Assembly: GCF_022539315.1 (NCBI RefSeq)
Contig: NC_066317.1
Location: 43,742,435-43,806,434, forward strand
Direction of reading: 5' to 3'
DNA length: 64,000 nt
Source: Serinus canaria
Taxonomy: Eukaryota; Chordata; Aves; Passeriformes; Fringillidae
The notes beneath the pieces are model-generated. The model was not told the DNA's origin, made no database searches, and saw only the letters and a program-made list of their open reading frames with translations. The position numbers and the translations under genes are program-made. Each line of letters begins with the position of its first letter. The first letter of the stretch is position 1. Below are positions 1 to 11,730 of the stretch, piece after piece.

Positions 1-1612
1 AAAAAAGCCACATCTAATGTGGCTTAAGTAGACGAGCAGAACAAACACTGTATGAGCAGGGTTTGGGGCTTTTGAGGGGATTGGCAAAGCTACCAAAAAT
101 TTTTAACTTCTTATAGTTGATTTTTTGCTATCCTTCCCCTCAGCTGTTTAAAAACAACCTTTAAGTGGTAAGCTTTTCTGTTACTGACTTTTAGCTACTT
201 TGCAGATAAGTACCATTAAGTTTTCAGAGTAAATCACATAAAAAATGCAGTTTATCAATGCTTGTGAAAAGAAATAAATACAAAAAAGTTACAGGAATTT
301 CTGTCACAGCTCCATAGGTGGAGATGATGTTTTAAAATATCGTCCAGACCATTTTTTTCAGTGCAAGCATTTTTGTGTGTGTGTTTGGATTCCCGAACAT
401 GTTTATGGAGAAAATTAATCAGACCCTCCATTTCCATGCATATTAAACAGCAGCTCAGTGGGTTTAGAGCCAAAAAAAGTTTGACAGAGCATTGCAGAGT
501 TTCTGTTCCTTTCCTTTTGCAGGTGGTAGGTCTGAGGAATTCCCAGAGGTGGTCGGGAAGTATTATCTCTGTGTAAAGCAAAGAGCCGTAAAACAGCTGT
601 AAAGTTTGCTTCCCTGCAAAGGGAAAAAATTCCCTTTGCTTTGGTGCTATGCACCAGGCTGCGCAGTGGAATGCACGTGGCTTAAATGCGCTTTGAGCTG
701 ATTGAGAGGAGAGCATGGAAAACAGTTGATTTTTTGCTTAAAACTGCTTTCTAAACTCACTGCTAGCCTTAAAAAGTTGCTGAAGCCCAAAGCAAATACC
801 AATTAAGTATCTGGGTAGCACCATGTGTATTATGAGACATGCAGCGAGGGTGGTAGGCTGCTAATGATGATGTAAATGCTCCAGGACTCAGACTCTGATG
901 TTGTCTTCAGAGGTGGCTTATTGGAAATCCCTTTATAAGAAGCAGATCTGGTCTGGGTTATTTCATTTTTCCTTTCAAGTTTGGAGGAGAAAGCTTTATA
1001 TAAAGAGACATCAGATCTTTCCAATGGCTGTTTGTTGTTCGTAACCAAGGAGCTGTTTAATGGTATGGGGCTTCACAGCGTGGACTTGCTTTTTCCACCG
1101 CATGACTTTGAATGATCTGCTCAATAAAATAACCCTCTCTGTTCGGTAAAGCACTTTCTGGATGTTTTATGACATCACTGTTGAAAAGGTTTGCTAGCTA
1201 ATTTATTTAATTTACCTATTTCAAAATGCATTCATGTTTTAAATTTCTTCGCAAGCCAAAGAACTTCTAAATTGGTGGGACTATGTTTGCTCGTTCCCTG
1301 CCTGAATCCAAGCTTCTGTCCTTTTAGTGCATCTGCAGGAGCATGTAGCTGCTGAAGCTAAATCTAAAATTAACTCTGGCCTAGGCACAGCTTCTTGCTT
1401 GCATTTCTTTTGAGGCAGGAAATAGCTGAGGGTAGTTAAAACCAGTGGGTTAAAAAACATTCCTTCATGTTTCCTACAAATGGTATGCATCCTGAAGGAA
1501 ATCACTTCAAACTCGAGTCAAATATTTGAAGCTGGAGTTTGCTTTGGGATGTATTCATGCTGTGTGTGTGGAAAATCAATGGGCTGATGAGAGAATTACT
1601 AATATTGTGCAG
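1..1612 (+). other. DLC1: DLC1 intron (3' portion)
   Basis: No exon was found on either strand. The coding sequence that should precede YVPKDQ in DLC1 is not present here, so the preceding exon lies outside the window. The end carries a usual acceptor (AATATTGTGCAG). Nothing else is recognised. Confidence 0.8.
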
Positions 1613-1826
1613 ATGTGCCAAAGGATCAGCGTCTCCAGGCTATCAAGGCTGCCATTATGCTTTTACCTGATGAGAACAGGGAGGTCCTCCAGATTCTTCT
1701 CTATTTCCTGAGTGATGTCACAGCTGCAGTGAAGGAAAACCAGATGACACCAACAAACCTGGCTGTCTGCTTAGCACCTTCCCTCTTCCACTTGAACACT
1801 CTCAAAAGAGAGAATTCTTCCCCAAG
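1613..1826 (+). CDS. DLC1: DLC1 coding exon: end of RhoGAP domain
   Basis: The acceptor is ATTGTGCAG at 1604-1612. The exon opens with the last two bases of a codon and then reads VPKDQRLQAIKAAIMLLPDE. It ends in a split Arg codon (AG|G) before the donor GTATGT at 1827. It contains the RhoGAP motif around NQMTPTNLAVCLAPSLF, which helps form the Rho-binding face in this family. The preceding exon, which would carry the arginine finger region, is not in the window. Confidence 0.95.
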
Positions 1827-4800
1827 GTATGTTTTTGGGAGTGGGGCTCACTGCTGCTGGTCCCATAGCACAGCTGGCAGTGATGTGCAACAGGCACAGT
1901 CTGGGATTGATCCTGCCAGCTGTGATCACCTTGGAGAGCACCAGCTGTAGAACAGTTGTGGGATCTTAACTTTTGTTGGAGATTTGTTTAAATATAAACA
2001 AGCTCTTAAGAAGGAAAGAAAAATGTGGGTGTGGGAGGGGTTTCCAAAGAAAAGGTTGAGAAAGAGTAGCGAGAGAAGTTGGCAACACCATGCCAATGTT
2101 TGGTACCAGGCAGCCCTGCTCTTAATCACCAGCAGATGTGGGGATCGTACTGTTTTCTTCCCAAACATGTCTCTTGCTCTGCAACAAATAACTGGATTTG
2201 TGTATGTGTGTGCTCTTTTCCCCTGTGAAGGGTGATGCAAAGGAAACCAAGCCTGGGCAAACCCGATCAAAAGGACCTAAATGAAAATCTGGCTGCAACC
2301 CAAGGGCTAGCTCATATGATTGCTGAATGCAAGAAACTCTTCCAGGTAAAGCACCTGTTTACAAAACTGATGGGTGGAATATTGATTAAGATGCCTTAGA
2401 TCTGCTGTATAATGAAAAGCTAGGAATGTCTCTTTCTTTTAATAACATTTAACACATGATAAATAGCATTTTAAAAACCTTTGCTTCCTGATCTCTGTGC
2501 ATACATGAATTACCAGTGGTGCCAGAAGGGAGCAGAGTTGTTTTGTTGGCACTGGTGCTCTCAAGTCAGGAGGCATCTGTGGGGTTTGGCACATTTTTGC
2601 TGCATCCAAGCTGCATTTGGAATACATTTTCAAATTTTTATTGTGCAGCCATGAGGGTCTGTGGACCTCAGCTCTAATTACAAAGCAAGAAGCTATTTCC
2701 AGGAATTTCAGTGCTCATTTTGTACTTAAATTCCCGAGAGTTAGCAAGACAGGCCACAAAAGCATCCTGGAACGTAACACTGTCAAACCATAGGTTGAAG
2801 GATCTGTAGGAACCAAAGCATGCTCCCTCTAGGGCCAGTGATGGAGAACCAGACCAGTAGAGTCCTGGTTTTCCTTACTGTCATCAAATCTTTTCAGAGC
2901 CCTTAACAGAAGACGTGCCTGTCTCTTTTCTTGCAGCTGACAATGTTCCCTTCTTCCTTCAGTTTGCAGGATAAACTGTGCTGTGGGAATGAATCTAGTT
3001 GTGTAGTAAAGGGAGATACTCCACAGAATAAAATAAGACATCCCATAACAGAGAGACTAATTTGAGTTTAATCAAAGTCACAAACTTAATTTTGGCATGT
3101 CTTCATAATGAGTGCTTAACCTGGCACGTACATGTGCCGTCACTTAAAAAACTAACACACACGTCCCTGTGACTATTGAACTGCTAGACTAATGCAGTGA
3201 TCTGGGGAGAGAGCTGCAAGAGGATGATTTCCCCCTTGTCACCCCTCAGATACCAGAAGAAATGAGCAGGGGTCGGAACTCGTACACGGAGCAGGACCTG
3301 CGTCCCCTCAGCCTGGAGGAGCTCCGGGGCAGCAGCAGCAACACTGAGCCCTCCGACTACCACTGCTACCTCCAGGACTGCGTGGATGACTTGCTCAAGG
3401 AGATGAAGGAGAAGTTTAAAGGCTGGGTCAGCTGCTCCACATCAGAGCAAGCAGAGCTGGCGTACAAGAAGGTATGCACCCTGCCACTCACACCACAGCC
3501 CTGGGTTTTAGCTCCCTTGTGACATAGGATGTTACAGAGGGTTCAGTACGCATCTTTGCTTTGCAGATAGATACTTGAACAAAAATCTTGATCTTGTGAT
3601 GCACTTGCACACCATATATAAGCACCATATCTTTCAGCAGTAGTTTGCCACCGTACACTGATTTGTGTTCTTCTGTTTATCCAGCCCAGGAATGTTCACT
3701 GTATTGAATTTACAGGCCTTCACTCACACATGCAAAGCCTTAACGAGCTGAGTCACTGTGCAGGCAGTAAGAAAGAAATTTGTCATCCCTGATCTTGTAC
3801 AGCTCAGAACTACCAGATGGAGAAGATTCTTAAAAAATGAACTTCTGTAAGATTCTTAAAAAATAAACTTTCTTGAAAAAGAAAGTGTAAGGAAGAGTAA
3901 AATTAAGGACTCTGCTGCTTTTCCCCAGGTGTGTGAAGGTCCCCCACTCCGATTATGGAAAACTACCATTGAAATCTCAGCTACACCAGAGGATGTTTTA
4001 AATCGTTTACTTAAAGAGCAGCATCTTTGGGATGAAGATCTTATAGAGTCCAAAGTAATTGAGCCTTTGGATAGCCAGACAGATATATACCAGTATGTCC
4101 AGAACAGCATGGCACCTCAGCCAGCCAGGGACTTTGTAGTCTTAAGGTAAGACATTCCTATGTTTATATCCTACACATATGGCAACCTTGCTTATTTCTT
4201 TATCATATCTATATCATAGCTATGTTGTGCCTAATTTGAATTCTTATTAGATGCTCGAGTTACTGTTTGTCAAATAAAAGATTTTTGGTTTTCTTCTTTT
4301 TTCTTAGGACTTGGAGGACAAACTTCCCCAAAGGAGCCTGTGTACTTCTAGCAACCTCAGTGGACCACGACCGGGCTCCTGTGGCAGGTGTTAGAGTCAA
4401 TGTGCTCCTCTCGAGGTATCTGATTGAGCCCTGCGGGTCAGGAAAATCCAAACTTACCTACATGTGCAGAATTGATTTAAGGTAGGAAATTCCATTTTGT
4501 CCTTTTTGTAGTTGTGTAGTTCTCTTGTACAGTTTCAGTGAGGTCAGTGGAAAACTTGGACGGTTCAAAAGATGTGAGCTTGGCCAGTAATACACCCTTC
4601 CCAAAGGCAAGCACACAGGTCTTTAAGATGTCACAGAAAGTTGGCTTCAATGCACATCTGGCAGCAACAGTTTGTTGCATTAGACGTCTCCAGTATGTGC
4701 TCCACCATCCCTATTGGTATACAACCCAACCTTTCCTCTAACAGTCATATTGGATGCAAGGACATGTTAATTTTAATACTAAGCTAGTAAAGAGAACCAG

Positions 4801-5131
4801 GTTGTCACAAAACTTTCCATAACTTTTCCTTACTGCAGCAAACTTCTTTTTGGGCAAATCTGTATACTAGTAGGGTTGAGCTGTGCAGTGAGCAGTACTA
4901 AGGAAATTTCCGAGTCAGGCATTTAACCAGCTAGATACAGATTTGATTGTGACTAAGGAAATATGTACAAAGTCACTGGTACCATCATTTCTTTTTCCTC
5001 CACCCAACAGGGGGCACATGCCAGACTGGTACACCAAGTCTTTCGGACACTTGTGTGCATCAGAAGTTGTTAAGATACGAGACTCTTTCAGTCAGCAGAG
5101 TCCTGAGAGCAAGGAAGTAAAATCCAGGTGA
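1613..5131 (+). CDS. DLC1: DLC1, 3' part: RhoGAP C-terminus, linker and START domain (six joined exons)
   Basis: Rho GTPase-activating protein that stimulates GTP hydrolysis on RhoA-type GTPases at focal adhesions and the cell cortex. Joining 1613-1826, 2231-2345, 3250-3471, 3929-4146, 4308-4481 and 5011-5131 keeps one frame and gives 353 residues up to a TGA at 5129. Residues 1-70 of this piece are the end of the RhoGAP domain, including the conserved TNLAVCLAPSLF stretch. A linker follows. From about residue 135 to the end is a START lipid-binding-type domain (FKGWVS, EGPPLRLW, DSQTDIYQYVQNSMAP, TWRTNFPKGAC, SVDHDRAPV, GHMPDWYTKSFGHL). The close match to mammalian DLC1, the C-terminus KSR and the neighbour TRMT9B favour DLC1 over the paralogues STARD13 and STARD8. 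The SAM and serine-rich N-terminal parts lie upstream of the window. No break or frameshift is seen. Confidence 0.96.
2231..2345 (+). CDS. DLC1: DLC1 coding exon: RhoGAP/linker junction
   Basis: The exon completes the split Arg codon and reads VMQRKPSLGKPDQKDLNENL and on to AECKKLFQ, 38 full codons. It is bordered by the acceptor GTGAAG and the donor GTAAAG at 2346. The sequence is close to mammalian DLC1 (QRKQSLGKPDQKDLNENLAA in human). It is the last helix of the GAP domain followed by the start of the linker. The acceptor pyrimidine tract (tcttttcccc) is good. Confidence 0.95.
3250..3471 (+). CDS. DLC1: DLC1 coding exon: linker and START domain start
   Basis: This exon is phase 0 at both ends and has 74 codons. 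It begins IPEEMSRGRNSYTEQDLRPL and ends EQAELAYKK before the donor GTATGC. The first half is a variable linker that differs most from mammals (GSSSNTEPSDYH). The second half, CVDDLLKEMKEKFKGWVS, is the first helix of the START domain. The methionine at 3262 is internal and is not a start site. Confidence 0.95.
3929..4146 (+). CDS. DLC1: DLC1 coding exon: START domain
   Basis: The exon follows the acceptor TTTTCCCCAG at 3919-3928 and starts VCEGPPLRLWK. It covers LLKEQHLWDEDLIESKVIE and DSQTDIYQYVQNSMAP, strongly conserved START segments. It ends in a split Arg codon (AG|G) before GTAAGA. It has 72 full codons. Confidence 0.95.
4308..4481 (+). CDS. DLC1: DLC1 coding exon: START domain
   Basis: The exon completes Arg and reads TWRTNFPKGACVLLATSVDH followed by DRAPVAGVRVNVLLSRYLIEP and ends CRIDL plus a split Arg. 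The acceptor is preceded by a long pyrimidine tract (ttcttcttttttcttag). The donor is GTAGGA at 4482, weaker than consensus, but it gives the only frame-consistent join. This segment forms central beta strands of the START fold. Confidence 0.95.
5011..5131 (+). CDS. DLC1: DLC1 terminal coding exon
   Basis: After the acceptor CACCCAACAG the exon completes Arg and reads GHMPDWYTKSFGHLCASEVV, ending in ESKEVKSR and TGA at 5129-5131. The long C-terminal START helix (EVVKIRDSF) is intact. The tail SQQSPESKEV is less conserved than the rest. Confidence 0.95.
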
Positions 5132-6985
5132 CTACTGAAGAGGAACAGCCATGCGCTCCCCACCTCAGCAACACAGACATTACCCAAAGCTGACACCTGC
5201 ACGCTGCAGACCAGACCTGTGTTCCACCTGCAAGTCATGTCACGGAGGGATGGCAGCGTGAGAACTTGACTGTGAGCATTGCTATAGGACTGTGGCCATA
5301 CCATACACTTTAAAGCTGCTTCCTGTCTGTGTAAGGTCTATAGTGTAGGCCTCGACTGGAATACATAGGAGAACTGTGCAAAAAATAAAAATCTTAGAAA
5401 AAAAAATATAATTCCTATTAGATGGTTTGAATTGCTTCTGAGAAGCAAATTTCTTTAAATGCAAAATATATTATGAAATATGGTGAAGGCTCATCATTCC
5501 CATGTGAAATACTTAGCTTTATGTACATACTCATATCATTTTATTTGTAGTGCATTGAGGGACTGGTGTATCCACTGGAATAGTTGGTACTCTTCAATGT
5601 ATTCTCACTGAGATAAGCAGAGAAAGGTTTGCACAGAGATTAAAGTGTGAATGAGTGTGTTAATGGTTGAAAGGATAGAAGAAGTTGAATTTGAAATGTG
5701 TCTGGTACACTGATAGGCAGCCAGAATGGATTTTAGTATGCTGGATACAGTTCAACCTAGAATGGGACTCCCCTGTGGACCAGGAGTAGCCATCCTTCGA
5801 ATGTGCTAGTTCTGCCTTTTGCTCAGCTCTAAACTTGTTGAAAACCCTAAGCAGATGTTACAATAGGCTTGCTTCAGCTACTGTCCACTCCTTATCCAGA
5901 TGATCTTTTAGGAGTGATGAGCAATTCTATATCAAATTTAAGTAAATACACTTTCGAGCAACGTAGCAGCTTAGAAACGAAATGTCTGCAATGGTGAGGA
6001 GAGCCAATAACATCAGTTGTTAAAAAACAAAAATTTCCATTACTTTTACTTCTACCTGCGTTATCTATAGGTGTTTTAATGAGCTTTTATATATTTTATT
6101 GTATTCTAATGGCTCAAGAGGAAAAAAGTCAACACTGGAGTTGTGGTGCCAGGAGGTGGCAGGACTCCTGCAGAAGCAGCTGGGGTGACTTGGCTAGAGA
6201 GAGTCACAACAACTCTTTCTCTTACTCGTCCTCCATTTGCCTGTTTTCCTAAAGGCTGCATGTTAACATGAATAGAACCTGCATGTGAGCAGTTTGGGGG
6301 GGTTATATTTGGAGGCAGAAAGGAGGGTGAAGTTTTGTCTTTGGTTTTGTTGTGTTTTAAACCCTTTGGGATATTCTCCCCTTCTTGAGAATCAACTTAC
6401 ATGAACTGTAGGAAGTCCTGAGGTCCTCTGGAAAGATGTCTTTCTGTAGGTTTTACTGTAAAGGTAAAGATTTGCTTTCAAGGTGCAGTATTAAGTGATA
6501 AATGTATTTTGTGGCTAGAGTATGAATGAGTTGCAAGATGGAATCTTGACTGAGACTTTTTTACCATTGTCAGTATTATTTTAAGCTTTTCTGAAGAAGA
6601 TTTTTTTTATAAATGGCAAATATTGTAGTACTTCCTGTAACAATGTTCCTCATGAGTAGGAAAACCTTGTATATTCTTCTACATCAAACTCTTTTGAATT
6701 TGTAAAATTGTATGTTGTACATACCATTCTATTGTAAACATGTATACTTGCCCACAGTGTACTGTCAAACATAGATTAAGCATGATAAAGATTATTTAAA
6801 ATATACCTGTATTTATACCTCAGATATTCTTTTTGGGTTTTTGTACCTCAAGTATGTTTTCTATTGTAAATGTGCTTTACATGAGTATGATCTACGCGAG
6901 AGAAAGGAAAATGTTTAACTTGCTATAGATGTCTGTACAGAATATACTCAATAAGTGCACTATTAAATGTTTAAAATTGGATATT
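5132..6985 (+). other. DLC1: DLC1 3'UTR with polyadenylation signal
   Basis: AT-rich non-coding sequence follows the stop codon. The probable end is set by ATTAAA at 6962-6967, with cleavage expected about 15-20 bases later. An earlier AATAAA near 5385 could give a short form. The segment 6590-6985 is rich in TTTAT, TGTA and ATTTA elements. Visible regulatory matches are two Pumilio-type TGTACATA sites (5522-5529, 6716-6723), two miR-200b/c/429-type 8-mers (6486-6493, 6571-6578) and one miR-19-type 8-mer (5628-5635). The exact 3' end is inferred. Confidence 0.75.
6962..6967 (+). terminator. DLC1: Polyadenylation signal ATTAAA of DLC1
   Basis: The common variant hexamer ATTAAA lies at the end of the dense AT-rich 3'UTR. 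It is followed within 70 bases by T-rich sequence (gagttttattttattttgca) suited to a downstream element. It is inferred from position and motif only. Confidence 0.6.
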
Positions 6986-9900
6986 CATAATGAGTTTTAT
7001 TTTATTTTGCATTGTTCTTTCCACTCTCATACCAAGAGGAGGAGGTGTTTTTCTTAATTCTGGTTCTTTACCTACTACAGCCAACAGCTGAGCCACCCCT
7101 GGCCTGTCCTAGGCTGATATTTATAGTATTGTTAAAGGCAGGCACCAAAGTTTTCTTTCTTTCTTCAAAGTTTTTGGAAGGCAGGACATGACAATGACAG
7201 ATAGCTGGACAGAAGCATTCCCTAGTCAATTGCTTCATACTTTTATAATAGTGAGAAGAAACCTCTGGTTTGCTGTGGTCTTATAGAAAGGTATGCTTGA
7301 ATTTAACAGGTTGGAAAAAGCAGCAGTATGCAATGCTTGAAAATAATTCATTGCTTTCCTATTCTCTAAAGAGAGAATGAAGGCATGATGAGTTGTGGAG
7401 TCATAGGTTTGCTTCAAAAAATGCAAGTGTAAAAGTAACTGGAGAAAGTTAAAGCACACACAGCAATAAAATGAAGCCAAAGAGGAGGCCAGGAAGATAT
7501 ACAAACAACTGACTAAGGTGAAAAACCAAGCCAAAGACAGCTGTTAATTCAAGCAACCTCTCAAAGTTTTTAAAGTCTTAGCCAACAGAAATATAATTTA
7601 GGCATCTGAAGGAGGATTTTGATTTGTGAGGCTTTTCTGATGCAGCAGCTGTGAGAAGGCCTGCTGCCTTTCAGTTACCAACATCATCCTATGCTTTCTC
7701 TGCCTGAGCATCCCAAAGTCCTGATGGTTATCACTTCCCACTTCATTCCCCAGGGAGCACTGAGGGATGTTGCTTCAGAGTCTGCCAAAAGCAAACCTCT
7801 TGTTGCCATGGCATTAGTTCTCTCACACCAAAGAGTTTTAGGGAACCTTTCTGATAAAGGACTGTCATTAGTTTGGCTGTTACAGAACCATTTTTTCCTC
7901 AAGCCAATATTTAAACAACTGAACATTAAAAAAAAATACCAAACAGATTTGTTCACAGTTTTTGGCCCTTGGAACAAGCAGAGTTAGAGCTATTTTTTTT
8001 TCTTTAATGATGGTTTTGTTTGGATCTTTAAGCACACTAACTCATGACACTCCTCTGGCAACTTAAGGATTTACACTGCATTTTGTGTAAAATGCATTAG
8101 TTTAAAATGCATTTGTTTAAACTGCATTTAGTTTACTTCCAAATTATCATTTTCCTAAATATTTCTACAAAATGAGTTATTTTTGAAGCTTTTAAGTAGT
8201 CTCAGCCTCCTGAATGTTTTCTTGGCACCTTCATTTGCAGATGTCCATGTTATTGCAGAACAACAGAATTCAATCTTCTCTGTCTGTGGTTTTTTTGTCA
8301 GCTGTCACTCAGGGCAGCCCTGGCTCCTCCTGGGACATTCTCCTGCTTTAAGCAGTAGTTGCCACAGAGGAAGGGCAGGCTGGACCCTGTTCCATTTTGT
8401 CCAGGTGCTGCCATGAATAACTTTGTACATCACATCCCTGGTGTAACACAGGTCCAGTCTGCCCTGTGCTTTGGTCCTGCTGACTTTCAGTACTTTTTTC
8501 TGACAAATTCAAAGAGAAAAAGTCACATCTCACTGTCATTCCTCAAGTAATGCACTCCACAATTAGATATTTATGAAGCTGTAAATAATCATTAGCCTCC
8601 ACCCTAAAGGCCAGAGATGTCACTAACCCACATGGACAGTCTGGGAAACAGAGCTGAAATGATGCAAAGCAGTACCTCTGCAGTCTGGTACAGGACCTTG
8701 AAAGGAGCAGGACCTGGTATCCACAGTAGGCTGTGCCAGGTGAAAGTTAGTGTGAAAACAGTATCCATGACTTGGGCTGCATTATAAAAGGTGGATATTG
8801 TCACTTAAGGTATATGAAAATTAACTGTTATACACAAATCTGCCAAGTGCTGGAAGCAGTGCCCTACAATCATAAGGAATGAAAACATAATACTGTTTTA
8901 ACAATGCATAAAGAAATACTAATTTCTTCATCTCTGTTATACCATAACTTCTCAATATAACCCTTAACTGCATCTCTGAAGAGTTACTTTCATCTATTCC
9001 TCATCTGTCAACCCAGAATGTTTTATATCTTTCACAAGGAAAGGTATCAAATTCTAAACCAATTATTTTATAGCACCAGAGATTAGAGTGAAGATCTGAT
9101 GCTAATATGCAATTCTTGCACCCAGGTGCCTTTTGTATCGAGTGCTCTCCTAAGCTCTTGAGACTTGCTAAATTTCTCCTCTCCTCTGCACCATCCTACT
9201 GTATTTCCCTGTATAATCTGAAGTGTCCAGATTGCTTTCAAGAAATGACCTTGCAAGCTGAATCCAGAGACAGTAAAATGGAGTGAAGTATAGGAAAGAA
9301 TTCAAAGAAGAAAAAATTCCATCAAAAGAGATTAAGGCACTGAAGGGGCACATTTATAAAGAGAGATTCAAGACACAGTCTGGCCACTAGACAAGAGGGA
9401 TGTAGTAAATATCTGCTAGCACTAGAAGGTCATAAAAACCCAGAAGAGGAGTTCAAACTCAATGAGTGGGTGTACAAGATGGGATAAAAATTTGTTAATG
9501 GAAAATGTGAGGCAGAAGGGAAGCAAAAGGCATTTTCCACACAGCAAGAGGTCTTTGAGACTGTGGGACAATCTCTCCCTGAGAAGCAGCAAGAGCATAA
9601 GTATTTTAAAACTCTGCAAGCTCAAACCTCAGAATCATTTCTTCCTAGCTTCCATAAAGCATCACAAAGACTTAACAAAGGTCCTGTCTTCATTATTTGG
9701 CATGATTACAGGACTTACAGGCTACCAGTTTTGACCTTTAAGTGCTGTCAGCACTGCCTTGCTGAGCACGAAAAAATGTGGAGTCAAAAATAAAATATCT
9801 CAATTATTTTGGATATTTACTAATAATGAAAAAGAACTAATAATAGTTCTTTAAGAATTAGATTTGAGGTTGTGGAGTGCAATTTGCTTAGATTTTATTT

Positions 9901-11730
9901 AAGTGAACTTTCACTTAAATTAGAAGATACTGTGCCTTCACACCATGGGCCAAGAGCATGAAGATCAGCATGGGGAGGTTACCACCCAACTGGGCAACCT
10001 CTTTGATTTCCTAAGTTTTACTCAAAGTCCAGAAAGATCCAAAGCTGATTAGCATGATTTCCCCAGCACAGAGAGAATCAAATCCATTCTTCTGTAGACT
10101 CATGAGATTTTCCTTCCTACAGTAAGAAAAAGACCTACAGCAAGTGTGCTGGGCATGTTTTTCCAGGTACCAGTGTTCTACTAGTCACTTCATTAGCTCA
10201 AGTAATAAAAGGGTGATGTGGTGGGTCTGAATATCACAGTTGCTCCTAACCCACACAGACATTTCCTAAGGCTTTATAGCACTAAAAATGGAAAAGCCCC
10301 TTAGGAAAAGAATTCTCAGTGAATGAAAGAATACTACTATTCAAATATAAAATATTCAAAAGGTAGAGTGTTAAAAGGATTGGTACACTTATGTATGCTT
10401 TCCAGGGAAGGAAATTAAACAGCTTTTTCCATGATATGATGACATAAGCATGTTATAAGCTGGTACAAAGGGTGATAACAGCCAAGATGTCTCTGATTTG
10501 AGGGAGCTTATACTTTCATTTATTAGAAACATAGGAAGAAGGTTAACAAATGAAAAGGGAATTTCAGGAAAGGCTGGCATCAATTGGAACACTTGAATGT
10601 CGCTTGAGAAAACTGTCATTTTTTAAAATAAGCCAGCTAGCAGCAGAAGAAGATTATATTCATAGAACAGCCCAGACTAAGATGGTGGGCAAGGTATGTG
10701 TAATAGAGGAATAGTTCTTCTAAAGTTTTGGCCTAACACTTCCAACATGCTTAGTGACAGCAGCTGACAGGTCTGTTCAAAACAAGCAGGTCATCTGATA
10801 AGTATTTGCCTTTTCTTTCAAAAATGACTAAAAGAAAATAAATTTTAGTCAAGGCACTGTTATGAGCTGGTTCAACATGTCATCTTCAGCTAGGCTATAA
10901 TTCAAGTTCGTAGACACACTGACAGTATGGTTAGTGAAATTTTTAATAGGCTACTTTTTCACCCAAATCTCTGGGGAAAGTTGTACAATAGAGTGTTTTC
11001 CAAGTAGTCCATTTAAACATATGAAAGCAATGCAAAGATACTAAAGTATTTGTTTTAACTCAATCATAGAGCAGTCTTCTATTGAGAAGAGCAGTCTGTG
11101 CTCTTCTCAATAGAATGTCTGAAGAACACACATAGGCTTTTTTGCTGCTTATTGAAGCCTTTGTCACCTACATAATTTATCAACAAGAGATTGCAAAGCA
11201 TAAAACAAGTAAAAATCATACAATAATACAAGCAATAATCCAAACTGAATTTGAATATCACACCTCACTGATACCTTACCTCACCTATAGCCTACAAAGC
11301 TAGAACATTAAAGTCAGTACTTAAGGAAAAGGAAGAAAATGGTAAAATTTTGCTGCCCACTAAAAATTTCATTCAGCACCTAACAATGAAAACTTATTTA
11401 AGATACATTAAAAAAGCAGCTTTGAAAGCCTTTTAGACCTTCTTGAAAAGAGAGGGAGGTTCATTAAGGTAATGTGTCTGGAGCATGGCACCTGGCCTCC
11501 CTCTACTTAGGCGCTTTTGCTCCATTATCTAAGACTGGGAGAAGAACATGCAAATAACAGAAACTGGAAAACTCTGGTGGTGCTCCTGTCATCCTCAGCA
11601 ACAGTGAAGCACCTACCTCCCAGTGAGGGGAAAAGCAAATGAGGATGATTCATGTCTTCCACAGTGAGAATTGATGGTAATTCTCTTCCCCTTGGGGCAT
11701 CCCTGTGCTACTCATCAATTCAAAGTATGC
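6986..11730. other. Intergenic sequence downstream of DLC1
   Basis: No gene was recognised. The open frames here are short and lack family features. There is an imperfect short repeat of TTTAAAATGCATTTG type near 8082-8135 and a perfect hairpin at 11077-11115. Confidence 0.6.
11077..11115. repeat. Perfect 17-bp inverted repeat, 5-base loop
   Basis: TTCTATTGAGAAGAGCA at 11077-11093, loop GTCTG, then the exact reverse complement at 11099-11115. Confidence 0.9.

Larger units (their letters stand above)
1827..5010 (+). other. DLC1: DLC1 introns between the six exons
   Basis: The introns are 1827-2230, 2346-3249, 3472-3928, 4147-4307 and 4482-5010. All begin with GT and end with AG. They are short (161-904 bases), as is common for 3' introns of avian genes. 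No repeat or RNA gene is recognised within them. Confidence 0.85.

Noticed and set aside
255..716. 153-codon minus-strand open frame in the first DLC1 intron
   Set aside because: No domain and no conserved features. It overlaps other short frames and lies in intron sequence.
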